64,000 nucleotides of DNA, from NCBI GenBank assembly GCA_016648135.1, contig JADDOH010001561.1, positions 1 through 64,000 on the forward strand, read 5' to 3'. Under the pieces are notes generated by a model. It worked only from the letters and a program-made list of their open reading frames with translations. It made no database searches and was not told the DNA's origin. The translations under genes and the position numbers were made by a program. The first letter of the stretch is position 1. Each line of letters starts with the position of its first letter. This stretch comes from Agrypnia vestita (Eukaryota; Arthropoda; Insecta; Trichoptera; Phryganeidae). Shown here piece after piece: positions 21,976 through 33,589 of the stretch.

Positions 21976-22503
21976 GGCCCAGTTGTATCAACTTGGCGAC
22001 AGTTTAAATTGTGGATCTTGTTTAAACTGGTGAGCATGCGCACTACGCGCTATTTTTAACGTCTATCGTAAAAATTGTTTTTATTCAATTTTCCGATATT
22101 ATAGTATTGAAATGGACAATATTGTATATAATTTTTCTGGCGATTAACTGATTCTATAGTATATCCTTGACATGAAAAGTAATTTACCTCGAACAAGTTT
22201 GTCGGAAGAAATGGATTTTGAAATTAAATAAATCCTGCCATTAGACAATTGTTAAAAATAAAATTGTTTTGTACATCTCATACATCAGGATAACTTTAGA
22301 TTTATATGCCACAGGATAGATGAAAATGTGGGTAGGTGACGCATCTGAGTACTGTTTCTTGGAGTATGGATAGGCTAAGCTGTTATCGACACTACAATGT
22401 CGGGAAATTTATTAAAAACTATTTTGATGACGAATTACGAGCAATGCGCACGCGCACCGGCTAGAACGAGATTCACAATTTAAACCGTCGCCCACCCTAG
22501 CAC
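21976..22503. mobile_element. Probable TIR element, degenerate
   Basis: The left GGCCCAGTTGTATCAACTTG, with CAGTTTAAATTGTGGATCT and GAGCATGCGCAC, is mirrored on the right by TGCGCACGCGCACCGG, AGATTCACAATTTAAACCG and the end TCGCCCACC. The arms are 60-70 bp with several mismatches. No transposase is seen. Exact ends and target duplication are unclear. Confidence 0.5.
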
Positions 22504-22884
22504 AAAATCAAAAAAGTAGTCTAATAATAAGTTTTTTTTGCCTGGTTTTCCGTATTTTTCCCTGTTTGTGTTTTGTTTGTAATACTTCTTAACAATCGTA
22601 TAGGTTAACGATGATGTAGGTAAATAAAATATGTGTGAATTTTAATTAAATTTTTATTTATGAAACAACAATTTTTCAGAACGACAATTTAAGGAAATTT
22701 GAAGAAATCACTTAGAATGGTACACAGAAAGGATCTTTTGATCGAAAAAATCCTGCTGGAATGACTATCTTTATAATTACAATTTTTCTATTGAGTAAAA
22801 CCTAAGTCCTTGTGAATCTTTCTAAGTGAGTTATTTAACTCAAACCCGGAGCTTTGTATTGCCAGTAGAGAGCTTTCAGCGATT
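22504..22884. other. Intergenic, nothing recognised
   Basis: A+T-rich spacer. Confidence 0.35.
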
Positions 22885-23045
22885 AAGCTGTGATGCTCTG
22901 TATTGCAGTCGCCAAATTTATCTACATAAGTTTGCTATGCGAGCTATTTTTACGTGTTGGAATTTGGCGACTTCAATATAGGACATCATAGGTTAAAGCA
23001 CTCTGCCGGGAATAGGAGGTTGCGCATTCGAGTTCCACTAATGGC
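22885..23045 (+). repeat. Hairpin plus tRNA-like B box remnant
   Basis: TGATGCTCTGTATTGCAGTC with GCCAAATTT (about 22890-22918) pairs with AATTTGGCGACTTCAATATA (22961-22981). Immediately after comes a B-box-like GCGCATTCGAGTTCC (23023-23037), suggesting a SINE remnant. Confidence 0.3.
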
Positions 23046-23612
23046 TAATACTTCAAAAGATATTTAAAATACTTCAAGATTTTCCTATGAATCTTTAGGG
23101 TGGAACGATTTATCCAAAAATATTTAAAATAAAATATGATTAAAGTAGTGTACATAAAACTACATATCAAAATGTTGGTATCAGTCACCCATCCTATTCT
23201 AAGAATAACAAAATTGTTATTATCTCTCACCATAAAATTGACGGGACGAACTTATTTATCAGGCGCGCGCAATGGATACATTGAAGCACTCCGATATTTG
23301 TTGTATCTGATCATGCCAGGTCTTTTGCGGACGCCCTCAGTTTCTGCTGCCTTCAATACTCGTCTTATAAATTTTCTTTACCATCCTATCCTCGCTCATT
23401 CGTTCTACATGGTCAAACCATCTCAGCGATCCTTTCTGTATTTTATCTATTACAGCTGTACTTAACACTAGGTTTACGGGCATTCTTTATATACCTATCT
23501 CTACGGCACCCGTCAAACTGACGGATGCACATAAGTACTTCGTTTTTCGTATTAAATGATTTATTTAACTGTTTTATTTAACTGAAGTCCTCAATTGTTC
23601 AATTGAAATGGT

Positions 23613-24104
23613 TTAATTCTTTTTTAGAATACGACGCGCTTCTATTTCTGTGCAGTCTTTGATATGTTCTAACATGCGCGTATCAATTATTAGTTCGAAG
23701 GCAGTTCGCACATGACCCGACATCACATTTCTTTTGGAATATCCAGTAGGTCCTGCGACACCTTTGAATAGTGTGTGAATGGGTAGTCTACCGCTGGACC
23801 AACTTGCTTCAAAGCCCATCCATTGTGTTCCATCGACAGAAAGTAGTTCTGTTTTATTGCTTTTGGAGGTGGATGACTTTTTCTCTGAGTCGGTGCTTGA
23901 GGAAATGCGCATTCTTTTTTTACCAAGACCTGGAATGATTTCTTCTTCTGATGACTCTTCTGAAGGATAGAAGGATTCGGAAGTCTCAGATTCATGTTCA
24001 CTTTCACTTTTAAATGCTCTTTCTTCAGAGCTAGTACCGGAATGTTCTTCATCGATGTTAGAAATTTCTATCAATAATTCCAAATACTTTCTTGATTTAC
24101 TCAT
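23613..24104 (-). pseudogene. piggyBac-like transposase, N-terminal domain only
   Basis: 163 residues. The first about 90 are acidic and Ser/Glu-rich (SESEHESETSES-type), typical of piggyBac N-termini. Next comes W-x-G-F and then GRLPIHTLF (about 105-113). The family signature GPTGYSKRNVMSGHVRTAFE follows, with C-T-E-I-E-A-R close to the end. This corresponds to the N-terminal region preceding the DDD catalytic core in PGBD/piggyBac proteins of roughly 550-600 residues. The protein stops after EARRILKKN, and the catalytic aspartates and C-terminal zinc-binding region are missing. The start codon faces the right TIR and the 145-bp repeats lie upstream of it. It might act as a DNA-binding fragment, which is speculative. 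Confidence 0.8.
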
Positions 24105-24267
24105 TGCTAAAAATGGGTGAAGATAAAATGAATATTATTGCAAAAGTAATTAGTAATTATTAGAAAACTACAATTAGTAATTATTAGAAAATTACAAATT
24201 AAAAATTCTTACAATAAGTAGATTTTTTCTTTGCAAATATTTACACGCATTGCTAAAATTTTAAAAC

Positions 24268-24847
24268 TTGATATACGTCTTCACACACAGACTACAATTC
24301 TAAAACTGAAGATTGTCATATGGTCAACTTTGCCAGAAATCAACCCTTGAAGATACCATTTTTTATTGCCCCATAAATCATAATGCTCCAAATGCGTTAC
24401 GCAGCGCAAAATTTGATATACGTCTTCACACACAGACTACAATTCTAAAACTGAAGATTGTCATATGGTCAACTTTGCCAGAAATCAACCCTTGAAGATA
24501 CCATTTTTTATTGCCCCATAAATCATAATGCTCCAAATGCGTTACGCAGCGCAAAATTTGATATACGTCTTCACACACAGACTACAATTCTAAAACTGGA
24601 GATTGTCATATGGTCAACTTTGCCAGAAATCAACCCTTGAAGATACCATTTTTTATTGCCCCATAAATCATAATGCTCCAAATGCGTTACGCAGCGCAAA
24701 ATTTGATATACGTCTTCACACACAGACTACAATTCTAAAACTGAAGATTGTCATATGGTCAACTTTGCCAGAAATCAACCCTTGAAGATACCATTTTTTA
24801 TTGCCCCATAAATCATAATGCTCCAAATGCGTTACGTAGCGCAACGC
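24268..24847. repeat. Four tandem copies of a 145-bp unit
   Basis: Units start at 24268, 24413, 24558 and 24703, each with TTGATATACGTCTTCACAC. They are almost identical; a visible change is GAAG/GGAG near 24598, plus a base change in the final unit's GTTACGTAGC. The array lies inside the piggyBac element, upstream of the transposase start. The 60-codon ORFs repeated in each unit are products of periodicity. Confidence 0.9.
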
Positions 24848-25454
24848 ATGGGTTCTTATAATTTGTGTTTGAAACAAAAACATCGATGACTTTCTTTCTT
24901 CATTGCTTCACATAAACTGTAGAAATATGATTATGTTGTTTCAAAAGTAATAATTTCACAAATGGGACGAATTCAAAAGGGATATTCTTTAAACTACCAA
25001 ATCCGTCAATTTGACGGGTGTCCGTAGAGATAGGTATAAAGCAACAAATTTTCTAAAATAAGAGGTTTCCGAATAAAAAAAAACTGTAAATATATTTGTA
25101 CTGATCCATTATAAAAAGTCATTTAAAAAAATCAGAAAAAAATTCTGCCTGTTTAGTAAAATTTACAAAGCAAATCGGAAATCCGTCAATTTGACGGGTG
25201 CCGTAAACCTAGTGTTAACAGCCGTCTATTAGCTACGGGCAGTATTACATCTACTTCTAATTTGTTAATTCTCCACTCTATCGTGCAAAGACTTTTCACA
25301 CATACGACTAAGCGACCGCGTTTCTAGCGCCTTCAGTCCACGTTCGTTCTTTTTTTGCCAATTCTAGATTTCACATCTCTACACCACAGTTGGCACCAGA
25401 AACCCATTATATACCGCTAGTCTTGCTTCCTTTAATAGATTTTTACTGGTCATA

Positions 25455-25818
25455 ATGGAGAAGTTTTATGATGTTGATAAAACTATATTTAACTTAACGG
25501 AATTAAAATACAGTTCAAAACTAATAAACCAGTGAAAACATTTTGAAATCTGTCACTAAATTACTAAGAAATAGATTATATAAGATTATTTACGACTGTG
25601 GCCTATGTCGCATGTGACGTCATTTGACCTAGTCGAGATCGTCGCGAGTGACGTCACACGCTAGACCTTCGCATGAATCGAAATTATTTTTGCAACGCAA
25701 ATTTAAAGTCCCGTAACTTTTTCATGTGTAGAGATAATTTGATGATTCTTTTACATTTTTGTTTCATTTTACTTACATTTTTGTAATTAACCTATAAAAA
25801 ATTGGAAACTTCTTCGTT
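25455..25818. mobile_element. Family B TIR element, copy 3
   Basis: Begins ATGGAGAAGTTTTATG directly after the LINE remnant and ends near AAACTTCTTCGTTG. Shared internal phrases are GTGAAAACATTTTGAAATCTG and GTGACGTCA. No coding region. Confidence 0.6.
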
Positions 25819-26654
25819 GCATTCAGAGCACCATTTTCTTTGTTTAAGACGTAGTCAGGCTCGAATACTGAGTCAATACTTAAATGATTTACAGGTTAAG
25901 GGCACGCTTTAAAAGTGTTATTCTGTACTGCAAATTACGCTTTTAAGGCGTACTTTAACCTTTAAATCACTAAGTATTGTCTCTGTATTCGGGCCTCAGT
26001 CTCCTTTCGATATTTACCCGAATAAAGGTAATAATATTTTTCATATAAACAATAATTTTTCGAAAGGAAAAATCTACACGCATTCCAGTAGCCGGTTTGG
26101 AAGAGTCAGAATTAGCGCGCAGAGTGCAAATCTGTTTCGGTCTCGGCTGTGCCGATCGGCGATACCAGTTTGAGTCGGTATGATTTACGAACAAAGGCGC
26201 TGGTCGGGATGGCCGAGCCGCCGCCGCGTTAGGATAAATTACGCGCCGTAAAAGCTCAAGTCGGAAAGCTCCGTCATAATAAAACAAAGCCGATCCGCGT
26301 GGACCGCGGACTGAAATAACGACAAGTTCAGCAGCGCACGGAGCGATCCTGCAGCACACATCTCCGTTGCCCGGAGTCACGGACATTCATCGCCGCTTCG
26401 AATGTGCAACAAAATAGCGCCAAGCGGAGTTCTCCAAACGGTGTTCCGCGGAATAGTAAGATATGGATGAAGAAAAAAATAAACATTAGGGAACTTCACT
26501 TTCTTTAATGGAATAATCTTTACTTTACTAAAAAAAAAAATTACATAATATATTAAGAGTATAAAAATGATTTTAAAATTCAAGATTTTAAATTTCCGCC
26601 AAAACACGCGTCACGATTGTATAGTACCCAGATGTACAAATATTATGGCACTAC
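25819..26654. other. Intergenic; CpG-richer ORF 25970-26386
   Basis: 25880-25970 contains a short hairpin (AATACTTAAATGATTTACAGGTTAA region with TTAACCTTTAAATCACTAAGTATT). A 138-codon minus ORF crosses the GC-richer 26090-26390. Its protein has no domain I recognise; it could be a spurious ORF, a first exon or a promoter-proximal region. I see no support for splicing or conservation. Confidence 0.3.
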
Positions 26655-26920
26655 CGAAACGCCCCGACCAATCGATGCCGTGTTTTTAAAGATCAAACAT
26701 AATAATTTCGTTTCCTGTCCGTATTTCTGTCCCCGTAACTTTGTGTAACGTCCGTAATTTCGTTCAAATTCACGGCTAAAAAACAAATTAAACCGGCTTG
26801 AACCCCGGGCCACCAAACCCGAACCGGCCGCTTCACGCATGTTGCTACGGCCGCTTTTCCGTGGAGCGCCAAAAAGAGGCTATGATTAAATACTAGGGTT
26901 TAGCAAAGACGCGAACCAAT
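26655..26920 (-). repeat. Dispersed repeat with tRNA-like B box, copy 2
   Basis: Inverted relative of 2489-2690, with the shared ends CGCGTCTTTGCTAA and ATTACGGACGTTACAC and the B-box-like GGCCCGGGGTTCAAGCC. Between the shared blocks the two copies differ strongly. Confidence 0.5.
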
Positions 26921-27280
26921 GTTCCGTCATTTTTGACGGATTGCAGCTAATTTTTATAATAAAATTTATTGAAATCATTACCCCAAATTATCCATACCGA
27001 TTCACAGACTATGTAATTAATATTTATGAATCTATTTCATACATTTTTATCAGTAATTGTAATATGTGAAATTTCTCTATTTAAAAATATTTAAAAATAG
27101 CTATTCACCAGCACAAGTTGCACGAAATTGGATCTAACTATTTTTTTGAACCAAAACGAAGTACCGAAATCTACTTAATGCGATTCCTCGCATATTAATA
27201 CAATTATTGTCGACAATTAAAGCGGATATAAAAAAAATGCAAGTAAAACAAAATATTACACGTAGCTTGCTAAAATACAT
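26921..27280. other. Intergenic with a lone piggyBac-like palindrome
   Basis: CCGTCATTTTTGACGG (26925-26940) resembles the subterminal palindrome of the 23.5-kb piggyBac element. The rest is A+T-rich with nothing recognised. Confidence 0.35.
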
Positions 27281-27457
27281 TCTTTAAATAGAAATTCGTA
27301 AGCGGAGTAAGTCTCACATCAATATTCTCATTATTTTTAACCAAAGTTTAACGCTCATGCTATTAAAATAGGACTAACAATAGGACGCTTATGCTAATAA
27401 AATTGGACTAACAATAGGAGAATTCTGACTTCTTGGAATGAACACTCGAACCTATTA
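27281..27457 (-). mobile_element. tRNA-derived SINE A remnant with internal duplication
   Basis: The body TCACATCAATATTCT...AAAATAGGACTAAC matches 61278-61340. A 34-bp block ending GGACTAACAATAGG is tandemly duplicated (about 27350-27418). The tRNA-like head is decayed. Confidence 0.55.
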
Positions 27458-27469
27458 CTGGATCAATAA

Positions 27470-27614
27470 GGCCCGTTTGTTTCAAGTTCGATCAAAGTAA
27501 GCGGTCGATCAAAGCATAGATTTTTACGAAAACGGATCGTCTGATTGGTTGAGAACGTAAAAATCTATGCTTTAAAAGAACGCTTACTTTAATCCAACTT
27601 GAAACAACCGGCCC
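27470..27614. mobile_element. Tourist-like MITE (PIF/Harbinger)
   Basis: The 145-bp hairpin has 19-bp TIRs (left GGCCCGTTTGTTTCAAGTT, right inverse GGGCCGGTTGTTTCAAGTT). The inner arms pair too (AAGCATAGATTTTTACG with CGTAAAAATCTATGCTT). It is flanked by TAA on both sides (27467-27469, 27615-27617). TSD type, G/C-rich ends and small size fit Tourist-like elements. Confidence 0.8.
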
Positions 27615-27617
27615 TAA

Positions 27618-28434
27618 GTGAATGTTTTAAAGACTAGGTACACCAACAAGCACCTTCGTACATTTGTAGATAGGTTAATTTTTTGTATTTATTTTTTATA
27701 CTAATAAAAACATACAAATAGTCTAGTACTATAGTTTTATCAACGTAAGAGATAAATCTAAGCTATCGGAGTGGCTGTATTTATTTATGGGACATGAAAG
27801 ATAAAACATATTATTGCCTTCCCTGTAACCTGTAAAACTGTAACCCTATTCAAGGGGTTACAGTTTTCCATGGGGAGGGCAATAATAACATAACATTAAT
27901 AACAAAGTTGTTATTATATCTCAACACAAAATAGATGGGACCTTCTTATTTATGTACTACGTGTTTCTCTAAGAAATGTCAAATGTCATCGCGTCAAAAT
28001 TTATTTAAACTTGACCCCAGGAAAACTTAAACCTGCGGTGCATTTTTTGCTTTTTTTTTTATTATATGTATATTTTTAGAACTAATGTTATACAAAACGT
28101 GAAAGGTTACCACAACTAAATTTAATTGAGAAACACTGGTTTAAAAGAAACTTTTATAAAAATAAACGATTAAATAATTTCTCCTGCCCTACCAGAAACC
28201 TTGGATACTTGAAATTAGCATTGTTTCTACACAACATGATAGTCCCTAAAGAAAACATAATGGAAATGTAACAATGAAATACGCAACTGCTCTACCTAAA
28301 ACTAAAATGTTCGTAATTTGTAAAACACGGAACTTTCGATTTGATTGGGGAAAAATTTCTCTACCGTTCACTAAGCCCTCCAGATGAAAATATTCTACGC
28401 AAAGAATCTAGAACATAACATTTTCTAGGTATAC
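27618..28434. other. Intergenic with a hairpin at 27809-27889
   Basis: The hairpin pairs TTATTGCCTTCCCTG...AAAACTGTAACCC with GGGGTTACAGTTTT...GGGGAGGGCAATAA. The phrase from 27912 (ACAAAGTTGTTATTATATCT) is related to 23212-23265, so another dispersed repeat is present. No gene. Confidence 0.4.
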
Positions 28435-28962
28435 ATTATAGATGCCTCATAGAGACGAAGCTACATTTCATGTGGAAAAGTAGGTATGGAAGTCTTTTTT
28501 TGTGTTCATAGGGCTTACGACCTATCCGTACGGCTGGCTAAAGTGATCACTTTACAAAATATAACGTTCACAATTCCACCCATGATAGACTACCGCATCT
28601 ATCAAATTTTGGAAGTTTTATATGTGTTTAACTTGCACACCCTGTTTCGTATGTGAGTTATATTTTTACTACCGCAACTTGTTGTGGTCGAAATTTGTCA
28701 TTTGTACTGGTTTACACCGTAAACCAGTACAGATGTCGCCGTTGGTAATGAGATATCAATATTTTTTATTGGAGTTTTTAAAGCAATACCCTTTTTATAT
28801 GTATATTAACGGATGGAATTGACGAACGTTGCATTGTGTAAATTGATCACTTAAGCCGTACGATACGATAGGCACAAGTTTTATGAACACCAAAAAAAGA
28901 AGAATCCATACTTAACATTCCTGTATAACAAAATAGCTTCTTCTCTGCGAGGCATCTATAAT
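28435..28962. mobile_element. Family C MITE, complete copy
   Basis: The 528-bp element has 29-bp TIRs with three mismatches (left ATTATAGATGCCTCATAGAG, right inverse ATTATAGATGCCTCGCAGAG). The ends are palindromic, so a TA target duplication is possible but not provable. A central hairpin GTACTGGTTTAC/GTAAACCAGTAC lies at 28704-28730. Partial copies lie at 4895, 9295 and 33590. There is no transposase; the ORF over it is incidental. Confidence 0.75.
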
Positions 28963-29640
28963 ATATATTTTGATGAATGATGTCCCCCAGGAATAAAATC
29001 CAGTATAGTGTTCTTGAAAAATATGAACGCACTCAAAAAATTCTGCATAACATTTTCCGCACGTTTTATTTCCACTATTTCACCGATGAGGCGCCGGCAG
29101 TGTTTTCTCCGCGATAGCACACGTCTGGACTCATTTATGCACGATACAAACAAACACCTATTCGTGATTAACACAATCGAGCGACTGACACAACAAAAAC
29201 TCCTCTCAACTCTGCGCGGAGAAAATGATTAACCAGGCTCTCGCGTGTTCGGCATTACGGTGGACGCAGACACAAATTGAATATTAAATGTTAGATATTC
29301 GCGCGACGGTTTGCGATACCAAAATACGTTGATGATATTCAGAAAAAGAAAAACCACGCCATTGATGGAGACGCCGAGGACACCTCCTGCGGGGGCCAAT
29401 CCCGGGTCTGCAGAGCCGAGCACGTTTTAGTAATTACCACCGGCAAAAAAGAGCAACGAGGTACGCTTCCACTTCCAGGTAAGTGGCGTGAAGGATTCCC
29501 TCGAAATGCCAAACCGAGCGGCTGCAACAACGGAATACGTTTGGTGCGAATTAAATGACACGACAAAACATGTCATTTTCAGAATTCTGATTGCAAGAAA
29601 TACGATCAACTGTTCGATCAGGGTCCATGGCGAATCTACC
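28963..29640. other. TE-free, GC-richer unique stretch
   Basis: 29000-29600 matches no repeat in the window. It holds a CAG|GTAAGT consensus donor-like site (29477-29485) and a TTTTCAG acceptor-like site (29575-29581). No frame across the implied exon is open for a plausible distance. It could be a regulatory or untranslated region. Confidence 0.25.
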
Positions 29641-32600
29641 AGATAGTTGGTAGATATTTACGATTGTACGACACTGTATGTGTTGTGTAGATTATATATT
29701 ACCAAGATGATAAGCATGCCGCACTACATTGACACGGGTGACTACTACTACGTTGACACGAGAAGACACCGGATAGGGCAGGACTTAAAATGTCTATTAA
29801 AATTTGGAAAGTATCATCCCTGACGTTAGACCGATGTCAGTCATCATCGATTCACTGCATGTGGAAGCCATATTACTCCCACTGCTCCGCTAATTTCGCC
29901 CCTGACCTAGAGGACGTTGATAATCCATCGGGACATCCACCGGGTCGTTGTTATCTCGTAGATACCGTTCAAGGATGTTCCTTGCACGTCAGTTATCTCC
30001 GTGGCTTGAAATGTGGTCCGTTCATTGCTCTTTACGCTTTATAGCAGTGACAATTTTTTGACATTGATTTCGAATAGGTATACGAGATGAAAATGTTACG
30101 AAAATACGAAAAGTGTGTGCAAAGTTTGACTTGTTAAACTCACCCAGGTTATAAAGAGATACTGATAAATGTGTTTACACATGTTTTCTGGTATTTTGAG
30201 GTATTACCTAATATATTTCCAGGTCCTTAGTCATAAATAAATGATACCTCTTATAATAGTTACCGAATTAATTAAATGCAATACTCGGTCAACAGACATG
30301 TTAATATATTTTTAAAAAAGTGTTGTGCGTTTAATTAAGACGAAATGCAAAACCAAAGTATAGACAGATGAAAAGCAACAATTCAACGCGAATCTGGTAG
30401 GAATCTGCATGACCAATGCACTGCGTATGTTGCGTATGCCATCTGATAAGGTAAGGTGGAATAAACCCGAAAGCTTTTCGCTTTTTTCAACAATCTTCTC
30501 TACTTGTATACTATTCTATATTCGGAGGTCAGATGTAAATCTAGCGATAACCAACTGTTCAAAAATGTAATAAGTAATATATAAATTAAAAATACAAGCA
30601 ATACGGAAGTTTTGTCGATAAATTGATTATAATAATTGCGAAATTCACAAATACAATACGAGGACTGCAATAAAATAGAATACCACACAGAAAGAAATCA
30701 GAGGCCGTTAATGTGTAAAGTATGCAAATATACATGAAATACCGGAAGACATAAAAATGAAGAAAACAAAAACGTAATTCAAATCATATTGAGGAAGTAC
30801 ACAACAATACTCGCGCTTTAAAATTAACAATACGTTTCAACTTAGATTGTGACGTGTTATTTAGTTAAATATAAGATAAACATAAATATAAATAATAATA
30901 AAAATGTATCGGGAAACTATAAAAACTAATGCTCAAATTATTGTAAATACATAGTTCAGAGGTCAACTATTTTTTAGTATAAGTGCACAATATTGAGGGT
31001 TCAGTTTTGATTTGAAATGAAAGAGCCTCACCCGTACATAGCGAGATCCGTTTCGAACAATGCTACATTGTTCTTATTTCCCAACTGAAAAATGTTTATT
31101 TCAAATATTTACCACTGATGATTTAACAATGGCGCATATTACTTTTAGTTTAGTTTCTCAGCCGATAAAACTATGAAAACTTATATTTTATTTAACATTT
31201 TGGGTCTCCGAGTGGTTAACCAAAGCATGACACTTGCATTAGAATATAATAATAATATTTGGAAGAAACGTACATATAAAATGCTCTATCCATATATAGC
31301 GAGTCCCAAACATGACCAACTTGATTAACCTAATAATAAATAAGCAAATATCAATATTTTTGTTTTCTAGAGCTGTCAAAAATGCGTACAGACAATGCGC
31401 ACCTGCCTTTTTGTCGATATCACATGTCTTTCTTCTAGTATTTCGCGTGTACTTGATAAATTTTCAATAAGTTATTATTATATTACAATTGTTAAAGAAA
31501 AAGCACTACATAAAATGAAATGTGAAGATAACCACATTTCAGGTTAATTTTTAAAATAAATATGATTTGTTTTGTTTTATTTGAGTTATTTGATGTATAT
31601 AGGATAATCAGATTTTCTGTACGAGTACATTAACATTTTTTGTTATTGTTATTAATACAAATAAACCTATACAAAAAAGACACCTTTGCAAAATGTATAC
31701 TTGGTGTCTTTTCCAACGACGATATATATTATCTTTTTCTATAATATTATATATACTTCTCTCAAATTCTAATTCAAGATAATATTATGAAAATTTCCGC
31801 GAGTCATTGGAATGCGCCACGTCAGACAATAATAAATTATAATTAGTTATTATTGTTTCGCGCGAGAATAACTCCGAATGCAGAATAAAAAGATATGACT
31901 TATCTGCGTGTATACTTGCGGATGGAGCAATTCTAATTAAGAGATGCATTTATAAAAAAAAATTAATGACATATATATGTATCAATGTTGCGTTCCAAGA
32001 ACGTCGCTTTAAAAGAAAAGGACATGACGGGTGACAAGTGGAAGAAAACGTTTCACATAGATTTTTGAATTTTTTTTTACTTTGCGGGATCCAAGTCTGA
32101 TAATATGGTAAATTAAATAAATATGTTGTAATGCTGTCTACGTATACAGTGTTTGATCGTACGTGTAAACAGGAAATGCGGCGTCAGAGCACAAAACGCA
32201 TCCCACTGCAATGTTTGATCTGAACGATCATTACTACTGATGTGTATTTATCACAGCTATGACTTAAACACACCTAGGCGTTTGATACCGAAGCCATCCT
32301 CGCGCCGACTATCGTGAGACGATGAACGTAACCGGTATCGTGAGCTAGTTTGCTTTAATACAAGCAAAAAAAGTTTTAATAACTAGTACGTACGAGAACT
32401 CGCGCTAATTTATATTAATTACTGCAGTATAACCGCAAAGGTATTTTATTAAATACAACAACAAAAAGAACATTAATTCCCTTCGAGCTTACCATGCCTA
32501 CAGAGGTAAAAACATAATCCGATCGTTATATTTTAGCAGCACTATAAAACGACCACCAAAAAAACACTAACGATATTTCGCTAACAAAGATACGAGATTC

Positions 32601-33200
32601 GATACCGTCCAGAATGTGACGGTAGCGAACAATCAAATCAAAAACCAAATACACCGGCACTTGTAATGGCAGTGTTCCGACGACTGCGGGAAGCGTACGA
32701 AGTTAGCTATAAAAATGTATACACATTCAACCAGACGGCGAGGTACCAGACCTTAGTCTTTAGTGTCATGGATACCCAGTGGGGTTCCTAAGCTTCACTT
32801 ATCCACGGACATTCGAATTAATCAAAATAATATAAATAATTTTTTAAAATACCTATTGTTCACGCTAAAAAAATGGCAACGTAAGTAGTGTATGCAAAAT
32901 AAAATGATGCATTATATCATTTGCGGTTTCAAGTTGCACGCAAATATTTGCAGCACTGTAAGTATCAATATCAGAATTAGCGTTCAGTGAAACAGAAAGC
33001 TGAGAAAGTTGAAGAAATTTGATCCTCTAAGAATTCTACACCAGCAGTGATACTTGAAATGTATATGTGGAAGTTTAGGAGGGTGGTGACGGTTGTATTG
33101 GGTGATTGACGGTGTGCATAACGGAGGAATTCAATCCAATGCGTTTTTCTCTTCAAGCCTCCAGGTACAAGAAATGCGTTCTCCTTAGCGAAACAGGCTC
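29641..33200. other. Intergenic, nothing recognised
   Basis: A long A+T-rich interval. I see a small hairpin at about 31675-31715 (AAAAGACACC with GGTGTCTTTT) and short unrelated ORFs, including a minus-strand one at 32977-33282 without a domain. No TE ends, RNA gene or exon is supportable. Confidence 0.4.
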
Positions 33201-33214
33201 TTCCGGTGTATATC

Positions 33215-33261
33215 CTAGTAAGGATGACTAACGGTATTATACTGATAGTCATCCTTACTAG
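33215..33261. repeat. Perfect 16-bp hairpin
   Basis: CTAGTAAGGATGACTA (33215-33230) and its exact inverse (33246-33261) around a 15-nt loop. It is not followed by a T-run and belongs to no repeat family seen here. Confidence 0.6.
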
Positions 33262-33589
33262 TTCACTGATACTATACTTCACATCTATCCCTCCATGTTA
33301 GTATTAACAAATTGTTACCTCAATCAGATAAAATACGGCTCGTAATGCCTCTAAAGTCTCGACCCTAGGTAGCCCTCCAAGCTCCAGATAGGTAAATATA
33401 CCTCTATCCATCGTCGTGACACTCTTCCTGGTCTTCTTCATGCTAATGTTGTACCGGGGATAACATCCTTTTTTTAGATTGTCATATTGACCAACTAAAA
33501 TTTACCGTGGTTATATGTATTGCAGAATTAAGGTATTACGGACTACGTATAATGTTCACGAATCAAAGTGAAATTTTTTATCAAGATGA

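Larger units (their letters stand above)
23466..25214 (-). mobile_element. piggyBac element, internally deleted
   Basis: The 1749-bp insert is flanked by the diagnostic TTAA (23462-23465, 25215-25218). The TIRs are CACTAGGTTTACGG at each end (14 bp, perfect). Subterminal inverted blocks (23487-23525 and 25005-25043) carry ACCTATCTCTACGG and the palindrome CCGTCAATTTGACGG. A third copy of the palindrome is at about 25183-25197. It encodes only the N-terminus of a piggyBac transposase and contains a four-fold 145-bp tandem repeat. It interrupts a LINE, so it is younger than that LINE. Confidence 0.88.
23289..25454 (-). pseudogene. RTE/CR1-like LINE fragment, split by piggyBac
   Basis: Two blocks, 23289-23461 and 25219-25454, align in order with 35930-36316 of the larger LINE copy (for example the antisense of the GRPRKTW-type and RWFGHVERM-type regions, then of the VLVPTLMYG-type region). 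The gap between them is exactly a TTAA-flanked piggyBac element. Both blocks read on the minus strand and hold frame-disrupting changes. This copy is more diverged than the one at 36 kb. Confidence 0.75.

Noticed and set aside
24268..24847. Regular repeats that might suggest a CRISPR array
   Set aside because: Four directly adjacent 145-bp units without unique spacers, inside a eukaryotic piggyBac element. No cas genes.
25970..26386. 138-codon ORF as a host gene
   Set aside because: No domain, no supporting splice signals, GC-rich composition. Kept only as a note in the interval entry.
29477..29581. Consensus-like splice donor and acceptor
   Set aside because: No flanking frame is open on the plus strand, so an exon cannot be argued from the sequence.
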